Origin: Alicyclobacillus acidocaldarius subsp. acidocaldarius Tc-4-1
Lineage (GTDB): Bacteria; Bacillota; Bacilli; Alicyclobacillales; Alicyclobacillaceae
NCBI RefSeq assembly: GCF_000219875.1
Contig: NC_017167.1
Coordinates: 2,813,361 to 2,877,360, forward strand
DNA: 64,000 bases
Direction of reading: 5' to 3'
This document shows, piece after piece, positions 55,109 to 64,000 of the stretch. How positions within the stretch are numbered: position 1 is the stretch's first letter; the number at the start of each line of letters is the position of its first letter. The notes below the pieces were generated by a model. The model worked only from the letters and a program-made list of their open reading frames with translations, ran no database searches and was not told the origin of the DNA. Position numbers and translations under genes: made by a program.

Positions 55109-55429
55109 TCAGTCAAGGATTTCGCCAGACTTTTTCGCGTACCGGACCTTACGCCCGTCCTCGAGGAATTTATACCCCACGCGCGTGGGCTCGCCCGTCT
55201 TCGGATCCACAATCATCACGTTCGACACGTGAATGGGGGCCTCTTTCTCCACAATCCCACCCTCGGGATGCTGTGGATTCGGCTTCGTGTGGCGCTTCAC
55301 GATGTTCACGCCTTCGACGACCACACGGCCCTCCTTCGGATACACCTTCAGGATTCGCCCCTGCTTCGACTTGTCCTTGCCTGCGATCACGACCACTTTA
55401 TCGCCGGTCTTCACACGCAGCTTTGGCAC
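55109..55429 (-). CDS. rplX: 50S ribosomal protein uL24
   Basis: A 106-residue assembly initiator with an N-terminal KOW motif ([20 protein letters not shown]). GTG 55429 follows AAGGAGGGGG by about 8-10 nt; GTG 55435 is closer and less likely. Confidence 0.95.
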   Translation of the reverse strand: MPKLRVKTGDKVVVIAGKDKSKQGRILKVYPKEGRVVVEGVNIVKRHTKPNPQHPEGGIVEKEAPIHVSNVMIVDPKTGEPTRVGYKFLEDGRKVRYAKKSGEILD

Positions 55430-55458
55430 GGTCACACCCCCTCCTTCCGGCCTTCCGG

Positions 55459-55827
55459 TCACAGCACCTCGGGTGCCAACGAGATGATCTTCATGAAGTC
55501 GCGATCGCGCAACTCGCGCGCGACCGGACCAAAGATACGCGTCCCGCGCGGGCTCTTGTCATCGCGGATGATCACAGCAGCATTCTCGTCAAATCGGATA
55601 TACGAGCCGTCGCTCCGGCGAATCCCACGCTTACTCCGAACGATGACCGCCTTCACGACGTCACCCTTCTTGACAACGCCCCCGGGTGTTGCACTCTTGA
55701 CGGACGCCACGATCACGTCGCCGATGTTCGCGTATTTGCGATTGGAACCGCCGAGCACGCGGAAGCACATGATCTCCTTTGCGCCCGAGTTGTCAGCAAC
55801 CACAAGCCGCGTTTGCGGTTGAATCAT
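55459..55827 (-). CDS. rplN: 50S ribosomal protein uL14
   Basis: A 122-residue interface protein. [39 protein letters not shown] and [14 protein letters not shown] are diagnostic. ATG 55827 matches the normal MIQ start and is 8 nt after GGGAGG. Confidence 0.97.
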   Translation of the reverse strand: MIQPQTRLVVADNSGAKEIMCFRVLGGSNRKYANIGDVIVASVKSATPGGVVKKGDVVKAVIVRSKRGIRRSDGSYIRFDENAAVIIRDDKSPRGTRIFGPVARELRDRDFMKIISLAPEVL

Positions 55828-55858
55828 CGCCATATCCTCCCTTCAGCAGGCGCCTCGA

Positions 55859-56128
55859 TCAGACAATCTCCGCGCGTTCCACAATCTCGACCAAACGCCA
55901 ACGCTTCTCCTTGCTGAGCGGCCGCGTCTCCATAATCCGAACGACGTCGCCGATCTTCGCCTCGTTGTTCTCGTCGTGCGCCTTAAACTTCTTCGTACGC
56001 CGAACCGTTTTGCCGTAGAGCGGGTGCATCACGCGCTCTTCGACGGCTACCACGATGGTCTTGTCCATCTTGTCGCTTACCACCTTGCCGACGCGCACCT
56101 TGCGCTGTTTGCGCTCATTCTCCGCCAT
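55859..56128 (-). CDS. rpsQ: 30S ribosomal protein uS17
   Basis: An 89-residue OB-fold protein: [40 protein letters not shown] and [21 protein letters not shown] 56128 follows GGGAGG. Confidence 0.96.
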   Translation of the reverse strand: MAENERKQRKVRVGKVVSDKMDKTIVVAVEERVMHPLYGKTVRRTKKFKAHDENNEAKIGDVVRIMETRPLSKEKRWRLVEIVERAEIV

Positions 56129-56146
56129 CACAAAGAACCTCCCTTC

Positions 56147-56344
56147 TCAGCCGATGCCCAACTCGCGTTGGCGCAGGATCGTCTTTGCGCGCGCGATATC
56201 CTTGCGAACCTGCCGAATGCGCATGGGGTTCTCCAATTGACCCGTAGCGAGTTGGAAGCGGAGGTTGAACAACTCGTCCTTCAGCCCGTCGATGCGGGCC
56301 TTCAGCTCCTCGTCACTCAGACTCCGAAGCTCAGTTGCCTTCAT
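56147..56344 (-). CDS. rpmC: 50S ribosomal protein uL29
   Basis: A 65-residue helical protein at the exit tunnel: [55 protein letters not shown] 56344 lies inside the rplP end (14-nt overlap). Confidence 0.96.
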   Translation of the reverse strand: MKATELRSLSDEELKARIDGLKDELFNLRFQLATGQLENPMRIRQVRKDIARAKTILRQRELGIG

Positions 56345-56768
56345 TCGCGTCACCACCCACTTCTTCACGAGTCACGAACTTGCACTTGATCGGCAGCTTG
56401 TGCGCGGCAAGGCGCATTGCTTCGCGCGCCACTTCTTCACTCACCCCGGCCACTTCGAACAACACGCGGCCCGGCTTCACAACAGCAACCCACATCTCCG
56501 GCGAGCCCTTACCGCTACCCATACGGGTCTCAGCCGGCTTTTTCGTCACGGGCTTGGACGGAAAGATCTTGATCCACACCTTGCCACCGCGGCGCATGTA
56601 GCGCGTCATCGCGATACGGGCGGCCTCGATCTGCCGGTTCGTCACCCAGGCGGGCTCGAGCGCTACCAGCCCATAATCGCCAAACGCGACTGTCCGTCCG
56701 CCCTTCGCGCGTCCCTTCAGGCGACCGCGATGCTCCTTGCGGTACTTCACGCGCTTTGGCATCAACAT
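56331..56768 (-). CDS. rplP: 50S ribosomal protein uL16
   Basis: A 145-residue A-site tRNA-contacting protein. [39 protein letters not shown] and [20 protein letters not shown] are standard. Confidence 0.97.
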   Translation of the reverse strand: MLMPKRVKYRKEHRGRLKGRAKGGRTVAFGDYGLVALEPAWVTNRQIEAARIAMTRYMRRGGKVWIKIFPSKPVTKKPAETRMGSGKGSPEMWVAVVKPGRVLFEVAGVSEEVAREAMRLAAHKLPIKCKFVTREEVGGDANEGN

Positions 56769-56774
56769 GGTCCA

Positions 56775-57455
56775 TCAACCTCCTTGAACCGCTTCAGAAG
56801 CCGCCTCCGCCTGGGCGTTCTTCCGCTTCGGCAACACTTCTCCCCGGTAAATCCAGACTTTTACGCCGATGCGGCCGTACGTGGTATGCGCCTCCGCCAG
56901 CGCGTAGTCGATGTCCGCTCGCAGCGTCTGCAGAGGAACCGTCCCCTCCACGTAGCCTTCCGTGCGAGCAATCTCAGCGCCGCCCAACCGGCCAGAAACC
57001 TGGACGCGGACGCCCTTCGCGCCTGCGCGCATCGACCGCTGGATCGCTTGCTTCATCGCACGGCGAAACGCCACGCGACGTTCAAGCTGCTGCGCAATGC
57101 TCTCCGCCACCAGTTTCGCGCACAGATCCGGCTGCTTGATCTCCGAAATCGAGATGTGGACGCGCTTGCCGGTCAGCTTGTTCAATTCGTTGCGCAGCGC
57201 GTCGACCTCCTGACCGCCCTTGCCAATGACCATACCTGGCTTCGCTGTGTGAATCGTCACGTTGATCCGATTCGCCGCGCGCTCAATCTCGACCGAACCA
57301 ATCGCCGCATCTTTCAGGCGCTCCATGACATAGTTCCGGATCTTCAGGTCCTCGTGGAGGAGCTCCTGATAATCCTTCTTATTGGCGTACCATTTCGCTT
57401 CCCAGTCCCGGATGATCCCAATCCGAAGGCCGATTGGGTTGACTTTTTGCCCCAT
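56775..57455 (-). CDS. rpsC: 30S ribosomal protein uS3
   Basis: A 226-residue protein at the mRNA entry tunnel with a KH domain ([18 protein letters not shown], residues about 74-91). [18 protein letters not shown] at the start and [16 protein letters not shown] near the end are diagnostic. Confidence 0.97.
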   Translation of the reverse strand: MGQKVNPIGLRIGIIRDWEAKWYANKKDYQELLHEDLKIRNYVMERLKDAAIGSVEIERAANRINVTIHTAKPGMVIGKGGQEVDALRNELNKLTGKRVHISISEIKQPDLCAKLVAESIAQQLERRVAFRRAMKQAIQRSMRAGAKGVRVQVSGRLGGAEIARTEGYVEGTVPLQTLRADIDYALAEAHTTYGRIGVKVWIYRGEVLPKRKNAQAEAASEAVQGG

Positions 57456-57470
57456 GCAGGCAATCCCTCC

Positions 57471-57827
57471 TTACCGTTCCGCCAGGACGACGGTGATATG
57501 GCTCGTGCGCTTAAAGATGCTGAAGGCACGGCCCTGAGCGCGGGGATGCCAGCGCTTCAGCGTCGGCCCCTCGTCGACGTAGATCTCCTTGATGTAGAGC
57601 TTATCGACGTCCATATTGTGATTGTTTTCCGCGTTGGCCATCGCGGATCGAAGCACCTTTTCCACCAACGGGGACGCTGCTCGCGGCGTGAACTTCAGGA
57701 TGGCGAGCGCCTCTTGCACGTTCTTCCCGCGCACCAGATCGACTACAAGGCGAGCCTTCCGCGGAGCGATGCGAAGATAGCGGGCAACCGCCCGAGCCGT
57801 CCGCGTTTCCGACTGCGTCGATGCCAT
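57471..57827 (-). CDS. rplV: 50S ribosomal protein uL22
   Basis: A 118-residue protein lining the exit tunnel. [39 protein letters not shown] and [20 protein letters not shown] are standard. Confidence 0.97.
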   Translation of the reverse strand: MASTQSETRTARAVARYLRIAPRKARLVVDLVRGKNVQEALAILKFTPRAASPLVEKVLRSAMANAENNHNMDVDKLYIKEIYVDEGPTLKRWHPRAQGRAFSIFKRTSHITVVLAER

Positions 57828-57888
57828 GACACGACCTCCTTCGTTTGGGGCTGGGCTCTACCAGCCGCCCCAGTATGCTCCTATCACG

Positions 57889-58170
57889 TCAGCGCGAGCG
57901 CGACGACTTCTCATCCCCGGCGTGTCCGCGAAATGTGCGCGTCGGGACGAACTCGCCGAGCTTGTGTCCGACCATATCCTCGGTGACGTACACTGGCACA
58001 TGCTTCCGACCGTCATGCACTGCAAACGTGTGCCCTACGAATTGCGGGAAAATGGTCGAGCGGCGCGACCACGTCTTGATGACCTTCTTCTCGCCCGAGG
58101 CGTTCAGCGCCTCGACCTTCTTCATGAGATGGGCGTCACAGAACGGACCCTTCTTCAGAGAACGACCCAC
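57889..58170 (-). CDS. rpsS: 30S ribosomal protein uS19
   Basis: A 93-residue head protein: (M)[37 protein letters not shown] and [16 protein letters not shown] 58170 is 9 nt after GGGAGG. Confidence 0.96.
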   Translation of the reverse strand: MGRSLKKGPFCDAHLMKKVEALNASGEKKVIKTWSRRSTIFPQFVGHTFAVHDGRKHVPVYVTEDMVGHKLGEFVPTRTFRGHAGDEKSSRSR

Positions 58171-58209
58171 TGCGAACGACCTCCCTTCCAAGTCAACGTG
58201 ACTTTCGAA

Positions 58210-59040
58210 TTACTTCGTGCGGCGACGCACGATGTACTTATCCGTCGGATGGTTCTTCTTGCGCGTCTTCTTGCCCAGCGTCGGCTTACCCCAAGGTGAC
58301 ATCGGCGACTTGCGGCCAATCGGCGCCTTGCCTTCGCCACCGCCGTGCGGGTGATCCACCGGGTTCATCGCAGAACCGCGAACCGTCGGCCTGCGTCCCA
58401 GCCAGCGGCTGCGCCCGGCCTTGCCGAGTGTGATGTTTTCGTGGTCCAAGTTCCCCACCTGGCCGATGGTCGCACGGCACGAAAGATGAATCTTCCGCAC
58501 CTCGCCCGACGCGAGCCGGACCTGCGCGTAGTCGCCCTCCTTCGCCATCAGCTGGGCGCTCGCACCTGCCGCACGTGCCAGTTGCCCGCCGTGTCCCGGG
58601 TGGAGCTCAATGTTGTGGATGATGGTACCCACCGGGATGGACCGAAGCGGCAGCGCATTGCCGACGCGGATATCGACATTTTCTCCGCTGACCACCACGT
58701 CGCCAACCTTGAGGCCGTGCGGCGCGATGATATAGCGCTTCTCGCCATCCAGATAGTGAAGCAGAGCGATGCGTGCAGACCGGTTCGGATCGTATTCGAT
58801 GGTAGCGACCTTTGCCGGCACGCCGTCCTTGTTGCGCTTGAAGTCAATGATGCGGTACATCCGCTTGTGACCGCCCCCGCGATGGCGCACGGTAATGCGG
58901 CCCTGGTTATTCCGCCCCGCCTTCTTTTTCAGCGGGACGAGCAGCGACTTCTCCGGCTTATCCGTCGTGATCTCTTCGAACGTCGAGACCGACATGAAGC
59001 GGCGGCCAGGAGAAGTCGGGCGATACTTTTTGATCCCCAT
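58210..59040 (-). CDS. rplB: 50S ribosomal protein uL2
   Basis: A 276-residue peptidyl-transferase-associated protein. [40 protein letters not shown] and [20 protein letters not shown], including the conserved His, are intact. Confidence 0.98.
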   Translation of the reverse strand: MGIKKYRPTSPGRRFMSVSTFEEITTDKPEKSLLVPLKKKAGRNNQGRITVRHRGGGHKRMYRIIDFKRNKDGVPAKVATIEYDPNRSARIALLHYLDGEKRYIIAPHGLKVGDVVVSGENVDIRVGNALPLRSIPVGTIIHNIELHPGHGGQLARAAGASAQLMAKEGDYAQVRLASGEVRKIHLSCRATIGQVGNLDHENITLGKAGRSRWLGRRPTVRGSAMNPVDHPHGGGEGKAPIGRKSPMSPWGKPTLGKKTRKKNHPTDKYIVRRRTK

Positions 59041-59070
59041 CGAGACGACCTCCTTGTCAGTGGACTGCGA

Positions 59071-59358
59071 TCACGACTCGCCGAAGAAGTCGATCGTCTT
59101 CGAGCCGGGCTTCAGCTTCACGATAGCCTTCTTCCAGTCCGGCGTACGGCCGACGAATTTCCCGACCCGTTTCTTCTTGCCGCGCACGTTCATCGTGTGG
59201 ACGGATTCCACCTGAACGTCGAACAACTTCTCAATCGCCTTACGGATCTCGACCTTGTTCGCGCGGCGATCGACCTCAAACACATACTTGTTTTCTTCCA
59301 TCAATTCCGTCGAGCGCTCCGTGATAATCGGGCGCTTGATCAAATCGCGCGGATCCAT
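59071..59358 (-). CDS. rplW: 50S ribosomal protein uL23
   Basis: A 95-residue exit-tunnel protein that docks SRP and trigger factor. [39 protein letters not shown] and [20 protein letters not shown] are diagnostic. Abuts rplD with a 1-nt overlap. Confidence 0.97.
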   Translation of the reverse strand: MDPRDLIKRPIITERSTELMEENKYVFEVDRRANKVEIRKAIEKLFDVQVESVHTMNVRGKKKRVGKFVGRTPDWKKAIVKLKPGSKTIDFFGES

Positions 59359-59978
59359 CAGGCGAACACCTCCTCCACCTTCTGAACGGCGTCCTTGGTC
59401 AGCACGAGATGGTCGTGACGGAGGAGTTCATACACGTTGAGACCCGCGGCCTCCATGTACTTCACGTTGGGAATGTTGCGCGCCGATAGATAGACCGGCT
59501 GCTTCTTCTCGCCGTCGACGATGAGCGCCTTCTCCACGTTCAGGTTGCGCAGCACACCGACCATGTCCTTCGTCTTCGGCCGCTCAAACTCCAAGCCTTC
59601 CACCACGACAATTTTGCCCTCTTGCACCTTGGAAGACAGAGCGCTATACAGCGCAGCGCGCCGCACCTTCTTTGGGACCTTAAAGGCATACGAACGCGGC
59701 ACCGGACCGTGCACGACACCGCCACCCCGCCACTGCGGAGCACGAATGCTGCCCTGCCGCGCCCGGCCTGTCCCCTTTTGGCGCCAAGGCTTGCGCCCGC
59801 CACCGGAGACTTCCGCGCGCGTCTTTGTCTTGTGCGTCCCGCGGCGCCGAGCGGCGAGATACTGCAGGACCACGATATGCATCAAATCCGGCCGGATCGG
59901 CGCGCCGAAGATCTTCTCGTTCAGCTCAATCTCGCCCACCTGCTGGCCGGCCGTGTTCAATACAGCCACTGTCGGCAT
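59358..59978 (-). CDS. rplD: 50S ribosomal protein uL4
   Basis: A 206-residue protein of the exit tunnel and, in E. coli, autoregulator of the S10 operon. [39 protein letters not shown] and [19 protein letters not shown] are standard. A structured leader precedes the operon at 61031-61125. Confidence 0.97.
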   Translation of the reverse strand: MPTVAVLNTAGQQVGEIELNEKIFGAPIRPDLMHIVVLQYLAARRRGTHKTKTRAEVSGGGRKPWRQKGTGRARQGSIRAPQWRGGGVVHGPVPRSYAFKVPKKVRRAALYSALSSKVQEGKIVVVEGLEFERPKTKDMVGVLRNLNVEKALIVDGEKKQPVYLSARNIPNVKYMEAAGLNVYELLRHDHLVLTKDAVQKVEEVFA

Positions 59979-60004
59979 GTCGTCTTCCTCCCTTCGGTCA
60001 GGCT

Positions 60005-60640
60005 TTACTTCTTGACGGGTTGCTTCACAGCAGACCGAATCGTCACGAACGAATTCCGGGGCCCAGGAACAGAACCCTTGATCAGAATCACGTTCTTCTC
60101 TGCATCAACCTTCACAACCTCGAGATTTTGCACGGTCACGCGCTCGCCGCCCATACGCCCCGCCATGGTCTGACCCTTGAACGTGCGGTTCGGCGCGATG
60201 GAGCCGAGAGAACCCACGCCGCGATGGTACTTCGAGCCGTGCGCCATCGGTCCGCGATGCTGGTTGTGGCGCTTAATGGGCCCCGCAAAGCCTTTACCTT
60301 TCGATACACCCGTCACATCGACGATATCGCCAGGCGCGAAAATGTCCGCCTTCACCTGTTGGCCGACCTCGTACTCCTCCACGTTCACGCCCCGGATTTC
60401 GCGGATGTACCGCTTGGGAGCTGTGCCAGCCTTCGCAGCGTGACCCACTTCCGGCTTCGTCGCCCGGCTCGCTTTCTTATCCGCAAAGCCCAACTGAATC
60501 GCCTCATAGCCGTCCTTGTCCAGGACGCGCTTCTGAAGCACGACGCACGGGCCCGCCTCGATCACCGTCACCGGCACGACGTCTCCGTCCTCCGTGAAGA
60601 CCTGCGTCATGCCGAGTTTGCGCCCGAGAATCCCTTTCAA
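60005..60640 (-). CDS. rplC: 50S ribosomal protein uL3
   Basis: A 211-residue early-assembly protein. (M)[37 protein letters not shown] and [18 protein letters not shown] are diagnostic. TTG 60640 is 9 nt after GAGGAG; the in-frame GTG 60649 overlaps the Shine-Dalgarno. Confidence 0.96.
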   Translation of the reverse strand: MKGILGRKLGMTQVFTEDGDVVPVTVIEAGPCVVLQKRVLDKDGYEAIQLGFADKKASRATKPEVGHAAKAGTAPKRYIREIRGVNVEEYEVGQQVKADIFAPGDIVDVTGVSKGKGFAGPIKRHNQHRGPMAHGSKYHRGVGSLGSIAPNRTFKGQTMAGRMGGERVTVQNLEVVKVDAEKNVILIKGSVPGPRNSFVTIRSAVKQPVKK

Positions 60641-60694
60641 AGCGTGCACCTCCTCGTCACACGTTACAACGCATCCACGCGTTTCACCCTATGA

Positions 60695-61003
60695 TCAAAG
60701 CTTGATCTCGATGTCCACACCCGAAGGCAGATCGAGGCGCATGAGCGCATCCACCGTCTGCGGCGTCGGATTGTGAATGTCGATCAACCGCTTGTGCGTG
60801 CGAATCTCAAACTGCTCTCGCGAGTCCTTGTACTTGTGAGGAGCGCGAAGAATCGTATACAGCTCGCGATCCGTCGGAAGCGGAACAGGCCCGGACACCT
60901 TCGCACCCGAACGTTTCGCCGTTTCGACGATGCGCTCCGCCGACTGATCCAACACCGTGTGATCATAAGCCTTCAAGCGGATCCGGATCTTTTGCTTCGC
61001 CAT
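60695..61003 (-). CDS. rpsJ: 30S ribosomal protein uS10
   Basis: A 102-residue protein that is also NusE, a partner of NusB and Nus[40 protein letters not shown] and [13 protein letters not shown] are standard. First gene of the S10 operon, after AAGGAGGG, with promoter and leader at 61031-61160. Confidence 0.98.
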   Translation of the reverse strand: MAKQKIRIRLKAYDHTVLDQSAERIVETAKRSGAKVSGPVPLPTDRELYTILRAPHKYKDSREQFEIRTHKRLIDIHNPTPQTVDALMRLDLPSGVDIEIKL

Positions 61004-61030
61004 ATGTTTTCCCTCCTTTGTCGCCCAATT

Positions 61031-61125
61031 CGTTGGACATACTCAGCGGAAATTCCCCCAGCGGTATCCCATATGGCGCTGGACACATGGGCAACCTTCC
61101 GCCTCATCGCCTTCAGAGACCAACG
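61031..61125 (-). promoter_or_regulatory. Structured 5' leader of the S10 operon
   Basis: Three stems nest in the minus-strand leader: CGTTGG/CCAACG (61120-61125 with 61031-61036), GCGGAA/TTCCGC (61097-61102 with 61046-61051) and CCAGCG/CGCTGG (61077-61082 with 61058-61063). The whole lies between the promoter and the rpsJ Shine-Dalgarno. Its strict nesting suggests a functional fold, perhaps for L4-type autoregulation. Confidence 0.5.
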
Positions 61126-61131
61126 CTCGAT

Positions 61132-61160
61132 ATTATACTAGAGGCCCTGTGCCCTGACAA
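61132..61160 (-). promoter_or_regulatory. S10 operon promoter
   Basis: On the minus strand TTGTCA (61160-61155), a 17-nt spacer and TATAAT (61137-61132) form a near-consensus sigma-A promoter, placing the transcription start about 120 nt upstream of rpsJ and downstream of the tuf terminator. Confidence 0.85.
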
Positions 61161-61215
61161 GAGTTGTGACCCATGCGAAAGGCTCCGACGAGCGCACATG
61201 GGCGTTCTTCCACAA

Positions 61216-61247
61216 GCGAGAAGGCGGCCTACTGACCGCCTTCTCGC
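61216..61247 (-). terminator. Terminator downstream of tuf
   Basis: GCGAGAAGGCGG (61216-61227) and CCGCCTTCTCGC (61236-61247) form a perfect 12-bp stem with an 8-nt loop, followed on the minus strand by TTGTGG, a short U-tract. It separates tuf from the S10 promoter. Confidence 0.75.
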
Positions 61248-61281
61248 GCGCTCACCCTGATGGAATTGCTGCACCTGAGCG

Positions 61282-62469
<1,188 letters not shown>

Positions 62470-62482
62470 CAGAGCTCACTCC

Positions 62483-64000
62483 TTATTCACCTTTGTTCTT
62501 CTTAATAATCCCCTCTGCGACGTTCCGCGGAACCTCGTCGTAATAGGCGAGTTCCATCGAATACGTGCCGCGCCCTTGCGTGCGCGATCGCAGGGAGGTC
62601 GAATAACCAAACATCTCAGCCAGAGGCACGTATGCCTTGATGACGCTGGCGTTGCCGCGCGTCTCCATGCCTTCCACGCGGCCGCGGCGGGCGTTGATGT
62701 CTCCGAGGATGTCGCCCATGTACTCCTCTGGCACCGTCACCTCGACGCGCATGACAGGCTCAAGCAGGATGGGGTCCGCCTTCTCGGCGCCAGCCTTAAG
62801 GGCCATGGAGCCAGCGATTTTGAAGGCCATCTCGCTCGAGTCGACCTCGTGGTACGAACCATCGTACAGCGTGGCCTTGATATCCACGAGCGGGTAGCCC
62901 GCCAGCACACCGTTGCGCATGGCTTCCTGGATACCTTCTTCGACAGCGGGGATGTATTCCTTCGGCACCACACCGCCGACGATCTTGTTCTCGAACACGA
63001 AGCCCTGCCCGCGCTCGAGCGGCTCCAGGATGAGCTTGACGTGGCCGTACTGACCGCGTCCGCCCGACTGCCGAACGAAGCGCCCCTCTTGATCCACGCG
63101 CTTCGTAATCGTTTCGCGGTATGCCACCTGGGGCTTGCCCACATTGCATTCGACCTTGAATTCGCGCTGCATGCGGTCGACGATGATCTCCAGGTGCAGC
63201 TCACCCATCCCCTGGATGATGGTCTGCCCCGTCTCTTGGTCCGTGTAGGTCCGGAATGTCGGGTCTTCCTCCGCGAGTTTCTGAAGCGCGATGGCCATCT
63301 TGTCCTGGTCAGCCTTCGTCTTCGGCTCGATAGACACCGAGATAACCGGATCCGGGAAGTCCATCGACTCCAGAATCACCACGTTCTTCTCATCGCAGAG
63401 CGTGTCGCCGGTGGTCGTATCCTTGAGACCCACGGCAGCCGCGATGTCACCCGCGTAGACCTCCTCGATCTCCTCACGGTGATTCGCGTGCATCTGCAAA
63501 ATACGCCCAATGCGCTCCCGCTTGCCCTTCGTCGAGTTCAAGACGTACGAACCCGACTGCAGCGTCCCGGAGTACACCCGGAAGAAAGCGAGCTTTCCGA
63601 CGAACGGATCGCTCATGATCTTGAACGCGAGTGCGGCAAACGGCTCGTCGTCGGACGAGTGGCGCTCCACTTCTTGGCCGTCGGGCGTGAACCCCTTGAT
63701 GGCCGGGATGTCGTTTGGCGCCGGGAGATACTCCACGACCGCATCCAACATGGGCTGAACGCCTTTATTGCGGTACGACGAACCGCACAAGACGGGGAAC
63801 AGAAGCCCTTTACACGTACCCTCGCGCAGCCCGGCCTTGATCTCTTCGACCGTCAACTCCTCGCCCTCGAGGTACTTCATCATGAGTTCCTCGTTGACTT
63901 CGGCGACGGCCTCAATCATCTCGGCGCGCTTCTCTTCAGCAAGCGCCTGCAACTCAGGCGGAATGTCCGTGTTCTCGGCGCGTGTGCCGAGATCGTCCGT
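62483..64000 (-). CDS. fusA: Elongation factor G, C-terminal part (runs off right edge)
   Basis: Translocation GTPase; 505 residues of roughly 690 are visible, open to the right edge (the N-terminal G domain is outside). Domain II ([20 protein letters not shown]), domain III ([20 protein letters not shown]), domain IV ([15 protein letters not shown]) and domain V ([20 protein letters not shown], ending in NKGE) are present in order without disruption. An internal TTG at 63952 is not the start. Confidence 0.97.
   Translation of the reverse strand, partial: TDDLGTRAENTDIPPELQALAEEKRAEMIEAVAEVNEELMMKYLEGEELTVEEIKAGLREGTCKGLLFPVLCGSSYRNKGVQPMLDAVVEYLPAPNDIPAIKGFTPDGQEVERHSSDDEPFAALAFKIMSDPFVGKLAFFRVYSGTLQSGSYVLNSTKGKRERIGRILQMHANHREEIEEVYAGDIAAAVGLKDTTTGDTLCDEKNVVILESMDFPDPVISVSIEPKTKADQDKMAIALQKLAEEDPTFRTYTDQETGQTIIQGMGELHLEIIVDRMQREFKVECNVGKPQVAYRETITKRVDQEGRFVRQSGGRGQYGHVKLILEPLERGQGFVFENKIVGGVVPKEYIPAVEEGIQEAMRNGVLAGYPLVDIKATLYDGSYHEVDSSEMAFKIAGSMALKAGAEKADPILLEPVMRVEVTVPEEYMGDILGDINARRGRVEGMETRGNASVIKAYVPLAEMFGYSTSLRSRTQGRGTYSMELAYYDEVPRNVAEGIIKKNKGE

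Noticed and set aside
56265-57986. 573-codon plus-strand frame across the ribosomal genes
   Set aside because: Antisense to rplP, rpsC and rplV; composition artefact of GC-rich third positions.

Overview
The window looks like chromosome from a GC-rich, spore-forming, thermo-acidophile-type member of the Bacillota, most plausibly Alicyclobacillus or a close relative. The grounds are a Bacillus-like S10/spc/alpha ribosomal cluster with the sporulation genes cwlD, salA, gerD and pdaB beside it, the cdaA-cdaR-glmM-glmS cluster, a glmS ribozyme, and high-GC core genes. The genus is inferred from gene content and order, not from a search.

Layout. 1-5.7 kb (minus strand): the 5' part of thiC behind a TPP riboswitch; an NCS1 nucleobase permease behind a guanine-type purine riboswitch with a visible terminator/antiterminator switch; a COG4705-like membrane protein; an orphan Dam-like methylase; and csoR-copZ with a CsoR-like operator. 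5.7-8.5 kb: an AT-rich gap, then an Asp23 envelope-stress module whose first protein has a long LEA-like helical tail. 8.6-15.1 kb: alaR-alaT, an MFS transporter, a zinc alcohol dehydrogenase divergent from a TetR regulator, and a class III aminotransferase.

15.1-20.3 kb: a reductive pyrimidine-degradation operon (preT-pydA-pydC-aminotransferase) in decay. preT has an internal deletion and has lost its start, pydA is split inside its second iron-sulphur motif by an IS66 element with a clean 8-bp target duplication, and pydC carries a one-base frameshift.

20.3-33.3 kb: an insertion-sequence graveyard with IS66 (one full copy, one truncated copy with about 2 kb of apparently identical sequence, one remnant), IS256 (one with a nonsense codon, one intact, plus solitary ends), and IS21, IS1634 and IS1380 members nested in one another. 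Between them sit AT-rich passengers: a small two-helix membrane peptide, an MFS exporter, and a LysE/RhtB exporter cut in two by IS1380.

33.4-44 kb: glmS with its ribozyme, glmM, cdaR, cdaA (cell-wall amino sugar supply and c-di-AMP), a GDSL hydrolase, pdaB, gerD, salA, an unknown exported protein and cwlD (spore cortex and germination).

44.2-64 kb (all minus strand): rpsI-rplM-truA-rplQ-rpoA-rpsD-rpsK-rpsM-rpmJ-infA-KOW gene-adk-secY-rplO-rpmD-rpsE-rplR-rplF-rpsH-rpsN-rplE-rplX-rplN-rpsQ-rpmC-rplP-rpsC-rplV-rpsS-rplB-rplW-rplD-rplC-rpsJ-tuf-fusA (cut by the right edge). Points of note are a near-consensus promoter and nested-stem leader before rpsJ, a long hairpin between rpmJ and rpsM, rpsD inside the alpha operon, and the absence of map and of the ecfA1-ecfA2-ecfT genes from their usual Bacillus places.
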